Source: Bacillota bacterium (GTDB lineage Bacteria > Bacillota > Dethiobacteria > DTU022 > JAAZDU01). Taken from it: a stretch of 6,301 nt of DNA. Positions within the stretch are counted from its first letter, which is position 1, and each line of letters opens with the position of its first letter. Of this stretch, positions 1 to 5,026 are shown piece by piece. The notes beneath the pieces were generated by a model. The model was not told the origin of the DNA. It saw nothing but the letters and a program-made list of their open reading frames with translations, and made no database searches. A program made the position numbers and the translations under genes. The stretch is taken from contig JAAZDU010000308.1 of assembly GCA_012512665.1 (NCBI GenBank), positions 1 through 6,301 of the forward strand, given 5' to 3'.

Positions 1-377
1 ATGGTCAGATCATTGCGCCCTTTAAACTCGACGTCTACCTTGAGCTCCTTGAGAACCTTCATGACTGATACCGTGTATTTTTTAAAATTGAGCAGCTTAT
101 CGGGGCTATGCTTTACTATAAAGGTATAATTAAGGTTGCCCAAATCATGATACACTGCCCCACCACCCGACATACGTCTCACAACTTTAATGCCTCTCTC
201 CTTAACAAATTTCGTGTTAATTTCTGCAAGGGTGTTCTGGAACCTCCCTACAATTACTGCAGGCGCATTCTGCCAGAGCAAGACATATTCTTCATCGTCA
301 GGCATATTTTTTAACACGTATTCTTCAAAAGCAAGGTTGTAATATGGGTTTGTCGATTCGTTAGGAATGTAAATCAC
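1..377 (-). CDS. lplA: Lipoate-protein ligase A, N-terminal part (runs off left edge)
   Basis: This is a partial gene read leftward from a GTG codon at 377-375; 125 codons are visible and the frame is still open at base 1. The family activates lipoate with ATP and transfers it to the lysine of lipoyl domains such as GcvH or 2-oxoacid dehydrogenase E2. The visible translation has the family signatures in order: an NPYYNLAFEEY start (residues 10-20), LLWQN (33-37), a GRFQN segment (44-48), the lipoyl-AMP binding loop RRMSGGGAVYHD (67-78) followed by GNLNYTF, and GRND (120-123). The catalytic lysine region and any C-terminal accessory domain lie outside the window. The GTG start is chosen because a near-perfect GGAGGTGA sits 7 bases upstream; an ATG nearer that site hits a stop after three codons. 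The gene is divergent from the acyl-CoA synthetase and shows no obvious functional tie to it. Family assignment is firm; salvage rather than another lipoylation role is inferred. Confidence 0.93.
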   Translation of the reverse strand, partial: MIYIPNESTNPYYNLAFEEYVLKNMPDDEEYVLLWQNAPAVIVGRFQNTLAEINTKFVKERGIKVVRRMSGGGAVYHDLGNLNYTFIVKHSPDKLLNFKKYTVSVMKVLKELKVDVEFKGRNDLT

Positions 378-384
378 CTCAGCA

Positions 385-392
385 TCACCTCC
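385..392 (-). promoter_or_regulatory. Ribosome binding site for lplA
   Basis: Read on the minus strand this is GGAGGTGA, an extended match to the 16S anti-Shine-Dalgarno sequence, 7 bases before the GTG at 377. It decides the start: the overlapping ATG codon at 386-384 opens a frame that ends at a TGA after only three codons, while the GTG frame gives the conserved lipoate ligase N-terminus. Confidence 0.8.
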
Positions 393-415
393 GTTAAAGA
401 TGTGATAATACGGTC

Positions 416-443
416 ATTATAGCACAAAACGCTGTCTGCTAAA
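416..443 (-). promoter_or_regulatory. Extended -10 promoter for lplA
   Basis: On the minus strand a perfect TATAAT (421-416) is preceded by TG plus one base (424-422), giving the extended -10 form TGCTATAAT. A poor -35 candidate, TTTAGC (443-438), lies 16 bases upstream; extended -10 promoters tolerate weak -35 boxes. The predicted transcript would start near 409 and give a leader of about 30 bases, with the strong ribosome binding site in it. No operator or riboswitch-like structure was recognised between the promoter and the gene. Confidence 0.6.
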
Positions 444-477
444 TATAAAATCTTCACTTTGTCCCTCTCCCCTCTTT

Positions 478-508
478 TTGAACACCAGCCACTTTTCCCA
501 CATATACT
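478..508 (+). promoter_or_regulatory. Weak promoter candidate for the rightward operon
   Basis: TTGAAC (478-483) and TATACT (503-508) resemble -35 and -10 boxes, but the 19-base spacer is longer than the preferred 17. A start near 515 would leave a leader of about 34 bases before the ATG at 549. It is the best sigma-A-like pair seen between the divergent genes on this strand. It is adjacent to a pyrimidine-rich run (about 461-479). An alternative sigma factor or a promoter that does not fit consensus is equally possible. Confidence 0.27.
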
Positions 509-548
509 AATTTTAAATAGAAAAGGTCTACATAAATGAGGTGCCAGG

Positions 549-2114
549 ATGAACCTTGCGACCGCTTTGGAGCTGGCTGTACACCGTTATCCTGAAGCCG
601 AGGCCATCATTACCCCCACCGCGCGCTTCTCTTATCAGGAATGGAACTGCCGTATCAATGTTCTTGCCTGGAAGCTTCTGAAACTAGGCGTAGAGCAGGG
701 TGATAGCGTAGCCATTTGTGCTGCCAACGGAGAAGGACCGGCTACGGCTTACTTTGCTGTGCAGAAAATTGGGGCTACCGCAGTTTTTTTGCATTCCCGC
801 TGGAAACACCAGCAGCTGGCCTATGCTCTTAATGAAGCTGATGCCGTCGCTGTATTCTACGACCATTGGACGCAGGCGGAAGTTAAAAAAGCCGCTTCTC
901 TTTGCCGCCGGCAAATAATAAAGATTATGATAAATGCAGAAAACTGCAGCACTTTTGACAACAAAACTTTCAGCTATGAAAACCTTGTGAGCAATCCTAC
1001 CAGTATAAATCCCGGTATTCCACGGCGCTGCAGCAGCATAGGTACCATACTCTACACCTCAGGCACAACCGGAGAGCCCAAAGGGGTCTGCCGCAGTTGC
1101 AGCAGCGATTATTTTGCCTCTTTAGCCTTAATTCTGGGGCACCGCTGGAGCTATTTTGAAAGAGTGTTGGCTGTTATGCCGCTCTACCACACTATGGGGC
1201 TGCATACCCTTATCAGTATGGTTTTGCTAAACGGGGCATGCATCCTGCTCCCCCAAATAGACCCGGCCGAATGTATTGAGCTCATAGAAAGCGAAAAGGT
1301 ATCGGCACTATACCTGGTCCCTACAGTATTTCACGATCTCACCCGGCATTTAGATGCCCACAAAAGAAAACTTGCTGTCACGAAGCTGGCATACGCAGGA
1401 GCCCCTATGGCCCCCTCCCTGGTGCAAAAATGCCGTGCTCTTTTCAGTCCGGAAGTCTTTGTAAACCAGTATGGCTGCACCGAAATGCTGGCTATTACCA
1501 TCAACGCAGATTTGCTTCAATATCCCCTTTCTGCCGGCCGCCCGGCCCTGCACAGCCGCATCCGTATTGTAGCAGCTTCCAAGTCCGGATCAGCCCTGCC
1601 CCATGAAGTAGTCCCCCAGGGCGAAATAGGCGAAATAATTGTTGATGCCTCTTCACCACAGGCATTTTCAGGCTACCTCAAGAAGCCGGAAAAAACAAAG
1701 CAGGTTTTGCGAGATGGCTGGTACTATACAGGCGACCTGGGTTTTTTCGATAGTAAAATGAACCTGCACCTTTCAGGCCGGCTGGACAACATGATTATCA
1801 GCGGCGGTGAAAATATATACCCCCATGAGGTAGAAAGTGTTTTATTACAACATTCCATGGTGAGAGAAGCTGCTGTAATCGGCCTCCCAGATAAACGCTG
1901 GGGTGAAGTTGTAGCTGCTTTCATTGTACCGGCAGCACCAGAGCTTGATCAGCTGGAATTAGATCGCTTTTGCCTGGAAAACACTGGGCTGGCCCGCTAT
2001 AAACGTCCCCGGAAATATTATTTTGTTCAGGAAATACCAAAATCAGCAGCGGGGAAGGTGCTGTATTTTCTTTTAAAAAAGCACATTCTTAAAACCGCTG
2101 ACAATAATACTTAA
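549..2114 (+). CDS. AMP-dependent acyl/aryl-CoA synthetase (class I adenylate-forming)
   Basis: A complete 521-residue member of the ANL superfamily, the usual length for acyl-CoA ligases. These enzymes adenylate a carboxylic acid with ATP and then usually transfer the acyl group to CoA. All core motifs are present: P-loop LYTSGTTGEPKG (168-179), MPLYHTMGLH (210-219), YAGAPM (282-287), YGCTE (308-312), YTGDLG (393-398), the hinge segment GRLDNMIISGGENIYP (410-425), and the C-terminal PKSAAGK (497-503) with the expected adenylation lysine at 503. No carrier domain or signal peptide is seen, so it should be a cytosolic stand-alone enzyme. The C-terminal third (MIISGGENI, GLPDKRWGE, FCLEN, KRPRKYYF) resembles 4-chlorobenzoate-CoA ligase from memory, but substrate cannot be read from sequence. 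ATG 549 has GAGGTG (538-543) five bases upstream. It is the first of four same-strand genes, and the next begins 15 bases after its stop. Confidence 0.92.
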   Translation: MNLATALELAVHRYPEAEAIITPTARFSYQEWNCRINVLAWKLLKLGVEQGDSVAICAANGEGPATAYFAVQKIGATAVFLHSRWKHQQLAYALNEADAVAVFYDHWTQAEVKKAASLCRRQIIKIMINAENCSTFDNKTFSYENLVSNPTSINPGIPRRCSSIGTILYTSGTTGEPKGVCRSCSSDYFASLALILGHRWSYFERVLAVMPLYHTMGLHTLISMVLLNGACILLPQIDPAECIELIESEKVSALYLVPTVFHDLTRHLDAHKRKLAVTKLAYAGAPMAPSLVQKCRALFSPEVFVNQYGCTEMLAITINADLLQYPLSAGRPALHSRIRIVAASKSGSALPHEVVPQGEIGEIIVDASSPQAFSGYLKKPEKTKQVLRDGWYYTGDLGFFDSKMNLHLSGRLDNMIISGGENIYPHEVESVLLQHSMVREAAVIGLPDKRWGEVVAAFIVPAAPELDQLELDRFCLENTGLARYKRPRKYYFVQEIPKSAAGKVLYFLLKKHILKTADNNT

Positions 2115-2129
2115 AGGAGCGATGGCTGT

Positions 2130-3290
2130 ATGTTGTCAGATCGCCTGGCAGGCTTTGAACTGCCTCCTCAGTGGTCTACTATGCGTGAGGCAGCACGCCT
2201 GGAACAAAAAGGCAAGCAAATAATTCACATGGAAAAGGGGGATTACGTCTCCCCGGAATTTAAACCGCCGCAGGAGGCCATAGATGCTGTCCGTGCTTCC
2301 TTAGAACAAGGCTTTGTCCGCTATTCGCCAGGCCCGGGGCTCTGGCCCTTAAGAGAAGCTTTGGCACAAGAAATGACGGAAAGAGGCAGGCCTACCAGGC
2401 CCGAAGAAATTGTGGTAACCCCGGGAGCAAAGTTTGCCATTGCGGCCACCTTTTTGCTCCTGCTGGAAGAGGGTGATGAAGTAATAATGCCCGATCCCGG
2501 CTACCCCCCTGATGAATTCTGGGCCAGGTATTTAAAAGCAGCTATTAAGTACGCAACTTTCCGCAACCCACGCCAGATGGATGTTGAAGAGCTAAAAAAA
2601 ATAATAACCCCCCGCACCAAACTAATTGTCTTAAATACACCGCAGCGCCCCAATGGGCAAATTATTGAAAACATAGAAGAAATAGCAGCAGTATTAAAAC
2701 AGTATCCCCATGTAGCCATTTTATCCGATGAGATTTTTTCTAAAATAGTATACCATCCACACCGGCACCGTTCTATTGCCTCTGACCCTGAACTACAGGA
2801 GCGAACTATTGTCATCGATACTTTTTCTAAAAGCTTTGCCATGACAGGCTTTCGCATTGGCTGGGTAACGGCCCCACGTTACCTGGCTAAAAAATACGAT
2901 ATCCTGCTGCAAAACAGCTGCACCAATGTCTCCACCATTCTGCAGGAGGGGGCCCTGGCGGCGCTGAAAGCAGCACCCTCTTATAGCGAAGAGCTGCTGC
3001 GCAATTTAACACGCAAGCGGGATTTGGCCTGGAGCATTCTTTCCAGCTGCCCAAAGCTGACGCTGGATAACGCACAGGGTTCTTTTTACCTTTTCCCTAA
3101 ATTAGCAGAAGGCTTAGAAGAAAAAATTGTTGTGAGCGCCCTGCTGGAAAACGGTGTGGCGGTAGTACCCGGCTCCGCCTTTGGACCGGCGGGAGCAGGG
3201 CATATAAGGTTAACCTTTACATTAGAGGATGAGGTCTTAGTGGAGGGTGTCAAACGCCTGCTAAGGGTGATAGAGCAGCTGGCCGGCTAA
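2130..3290 (+). CDS. PLP-dependent aminotransferase, class I/II (fold type I)
   Basis: A complete 386-residue protein of normal length for aspartate-aminotransferase-like enzymes, which move an amino group between an amino acid and a 2-oxo acid. Visible landmarks are YSPGPGLWPLREALA (65-79), the phosphate-loop segment TPGAKFAI (97-104), PDPGYP (121-126), SDEIF (199-203) with Asp200 for the pyridine nitrogen, TFSKSFAMTGFRIGW (231-245) with the PLP lysine 234 and phosphate-contacting Arg242, and HIRLTFT near the end with the carboxylate-binding Arg360. Two positions are odd: the usual NPTG motif reads RPNG (173-176), and the Tyr of the SDEIY motif is Phe203. AAAGGAG (2113-2119) overlaps the ligase stop and lies 10 bases before ATG 2130; the closer ATG at 2122 is in another frame. 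Amino acid specificity is not readable. A non-transaminase PLP reaction such as a lyase is possible, given the altered cofactor site. Confidence 0.92.
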   Translation: MLSDRLAGFELPPQWSTMREAARLEQKGKQIIHMEKGDYVSPEFKPPQEAIDAVRASLEQGFVRYSPGPGLWPLREALAQEMTERGRPTRPEEIVVTPGAKFAIAATFLLLLEEGDEVIMPDPGYPPDEFWARYLKAAIKYATFRNPRQMDVEELKKIITPRTKLIVLNTPQRPNGQIIENIEEIAAVLKQYPHVAILSDEIFSKIVYHPHRHRSIASDPELQERTIVIDTFSKSFAMTGFRIGWVTAPRYLAKKYDILLQNSCTNVSTILQEGALAALKAAPSYSEELLRNLTRKRDLAWSILSSCPKLTLDNAQGSFYLFPKLAEGLEEKIVVSALLENGVAVVPGSAFGPAGAGHIRLTFTLEDEVLVEGVKRLLRVIEQLAG

Positions 3291-3327
3291 AAAAGTTAAC
3301 TAAAAGGCAAGTAAGATTGAGCTGTGT

Positions 3328-3333
3328 GGAGGT
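3328..3333 (+). promoter_or_regulatory. Ribosome binding site fixing a TTG start
   Basis: GGAGGT lies 6 bases before the TTG at 3340-3342. It is the strongest Shine-Dalgarno match in the 49-base gap after the aminotransferase stop, and it supports TTG initiation for the acetyltransferase. No convincing promoter or terminator was seen in that gap, so read-through from the upstream genes is likely. Confidence 0.75.
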
Positions 3334-3339
3334 AAGAAC

Positions 3340-3828
3340 TTGTTTAAAAAGAAAGTATCCCCTGAAAAAGATGGAATTCCCAAACAGGTTAATAGTTACT
3401 GCGTGGACTGGTTAAAGCTGACAGAGCTACCCCAGATAGTGCGCCTGGAGGCTGCTCTTTTTCCCGAGCCTTTGACCATGGCATCGCTGATACGCTACTG
3501 GTTGATGCCCATTACTTACTACATCGTGGTGCGCAAAAACAATCAGGTTGTGGCCTATATAGGCTTCCAGCTCTTCGGCCCGGCAGCTCACACTATTAGC
3601 ATGGCAGTACACCCCGATTTTCGGCGCCAGGGGCTTGCCGGGCTAGTACAAAGCACCGCCGACAGGGTAGCTGCCAATCGCGGTGCCCGCTGGTTTACAG
3701 GCGAGGTACGCCTTTCCAATATTCCTCAGCTTAAATTTCTTGAAGGGCGGGGATGGAAGCAGATAGGTGTCTGCCCCCGTTTCTTTCAGAATGGAGAAGA
3801 TGCCATCGTTGTCTGGAACTGGTTATAG
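3340..3828 (+). CDS. GNAT family N-acetyltransferase (RimI-like)
   Basis: A complete 162-residue protein with a single GNAT domain, which transfers an acyl group, usually acetyl from acetyl-CoA, to an amine. The acetyl-CoA pyrophosphate loop is clear: the strand ISMAVHPDF (86-94) leads into RRQGLA (95-100), matching R/Q-x-x-G-x-G/A. Further on, EVRLSN (122-127), FLEGRGW (133-139) and GEDAIVVW (152-159) follow the order seen in RimI-type N-alpha-acetyltransferases, where EVR-x-SN and a terminal EDA segment are typical. The first 25 or so residues are basic and not conserved-looking. It starts at TTG with a strong ribosome binding site. It lacks tsaB/tsaD-type neighbours that often accompany true rimI, and its 3' end overlaps the racemase start, so a small-molecule or amino acid substrate is a fair alternative to a protein N-terminus. 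Family is sure; substrate unknown. Confidence 0.87.
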   Translation: MFKKKVSPEKDGIPKQVNSYCVDWLKLTELPQIVRLEAALFPEPLTMASLIRYWLMPITYYIVVRKNNQVVAYIGFQLFGPAAHTISMAVHPDFRRQGLAGLVQSTADRVAANRGARWFTGEVRLSNIPQLKFLEGRGWKQIGVCPRFFQNGEDAIVVWNWL

Positions 3829-5026
3829 CAATGATAGTACCTTTCAGAACCAATATTTACGCCCGGCCTGGGCTGAAATTGATCTTGATAACCTGGCTTA
3901 CAATATTAAGCAGATTAGAAATTATATCGGCAGCAGGGTTAAAATGATGGCCGTGGTAAAGTGCGATGCCTATGGGATGGGTATGCTGGGCATCATAGGC
4001 TGCTTAATGGAACAAGGCGTTGATATGCTGGGTGTAGCCATACTGGAGGAAGCGCTCCTGCTTAGAAAACAGAAAATAAAAATACCCATACTTGTTTTTG
4101 GCTATACCCCTTTTCAATATGCCGGGCTGCTAGTAGAACACGAAATTATGCAAACAGTGTATTGCAAGGAACAGGCGGCAGCCCTCTCCAGGGCAGCCAA
4201 AAGCCTAAAGAAAAAAGCCTGCATCCACCTGGAAATCGATACGGGCATGGGGCGGCTGGGCTTTCAACCATCAGACGAGTCCCTGCAGCAGATAACCGAA
4301 ATTGCCAAAATGTCTTATCTGGCATTAGAAGGCATCTATACTCATTGCCCTTTTACCAATGAAACAGGTCGGGCAGGCCTTGACTTTACAGAAAAGCAAT
4401 TCAGGACATTTTGCCACTTCATCAACAAGCTGCAGGAAAGAGGCATTATCATTCCAGTCAAGCATATCTGCAACAGCATGGGCATCCTTCGCTATAAGCA
4501 TATGCATATGGATATGGTGAGGGCGGGAATCATTCTCTATGGTTCCTACCCTCATTTTCAATCTATCCTGCCTTTAAAACCAGTTATGTCTTTAAAGGCC
4601 CAGATTGCTTTTATCAAAAAGTTGGGGCCGGGCATGAATGTGAGCTACGGCCGGCAGTACGTGACAAGAAGAGATACTAAAATTGCTACCCTTCCGCTTG
4701 GTTACGGCGACGGCTATAACCGCTTATTGAGCAATAAGGGTGAAGTGCTGGTAAAGGGCCGTAGAGCCCCCGTTATTGGCACCATTTGCATGGATCAGCT
4801 AATGATCGATATCACAGACATCCCCGGGAAATGCACTATAGGGGAAGAGGTGGTTCTCCTGGGGAGGCAGGGCGAGGAAGAAATAACCATTGAAGAAATA
4901 GCAAAAAAAATCTGTGGTTTTATTAATTACGAGTATATGCTTCTCATACACCGGAGAGTCCCCAGGATCTACAAAAAAGGGGGGAAAGTAGTAGCTATTG
5001 CTAATAATTTTCTGCCATTGCTTTAA
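3800..5026 (+). CDS. alr: Alanine racemase family protein
   Basis: A PLP-dependent fold-type III racemase that would interconvert L- and D-alanine, or another amino acid, in the cytosol; D-alanine feeds peptidoglycan. From the ATG at 3800 it is 408 residues. WAEIDL opens the barrel domain. PLP lysine 54 is in VVKCDAYG, Arg152 in DTGMGRLGF, and Arg241 in VRAGIILYG is the expected pyridine-nitrogen partner. The second catalytic base Tyr283 is in VSYGRQY, followed by LGYGDGYNR and CMDQLMID (Asp332), so both catalytic bases are present. Glu145 occupies the position of the carbamylated Lys of Geobacillus Alr, and the lysine motif ends in GMG rather than GHG. Start is uncertain: the frame extends to a GTG at 3767, with ATG 3791, ATG 3800 (GGAG three bases upstream) and TTG 3809 as choices. 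None occurs between the acetyltransferase stop and the conserved core, so the two genes must overlap. Non-alanine specificity cannot be excluded. Confidence 0.92.
   Translation: MPSLSGTGYSNDSTFQNQYLRPAWAEIDLDNLAYNIKQIRNYIGSRVKMMAVVKCDAYGMGMLGIIGCLMEQGVDMLGVAILEEALLLRKQKIKIPILVFGYTPFQYAGLLVEHEIMQTVYCKEQAAALSRAAKSLKKKACIHLEIDTGMGRLGFQPSDESLQQITEIAKMSYLALEGIYTHCPFTNETGRAGLDFTEKQFRTFCHFINKLQERGIIIPVKHICNSMGILRYKHMHMDMVRAGIILYGSYPHFQSILPLKPVMSLKAQIAFIKKLGPGMNVSYGRQYVTRRDTKIATLPLGYGDGYNRLLSNKGEVLVKGRRAPVIGTICMDQLMIDITDIPGKCTIGEEVVLLGRQGEEEITIEEIAKKICGFINYEYMLLIHRRVPRIYKKGGKVVAIANNFLPLL

Noticed and set aside
108..314. A 68-codon rightward open frame near the left edge.
   Set aside because: It is antisense to the lipoate ligase, which has unmistakable family motifs in the opposite strand. 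No ribosome binding site or recognisable protein was seen.
378..548. Possible riboswitch or small RNA in the divergent intergenic region.
   Set aside because: Only 171 bases long, with promoter-like elements and ribosome binding sites but no recognisable aptamer fold, T-box or terminator.
2501..2857. A 118-codon leftward open frame.
   Set aside because: It lies fully inside the aminotransferase gene on the opposite strand; its translation has no recognisable motif and no preceding ribosome binding site.
3753..3947. A 64-codon rightward open frame across the acetyltransferase/racemase junction.
   Set aside because: It is a third-frame shadow of two well-supported overlapping genes.
4499..4517. 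A short CATATG/GATATG tandem-like repeat.
   Set aside because: It encodes alternating His/Asp and Met residues in the racemase just before the conserved VRAG motif; it is too short and imperfect to be a meaningful repeat.
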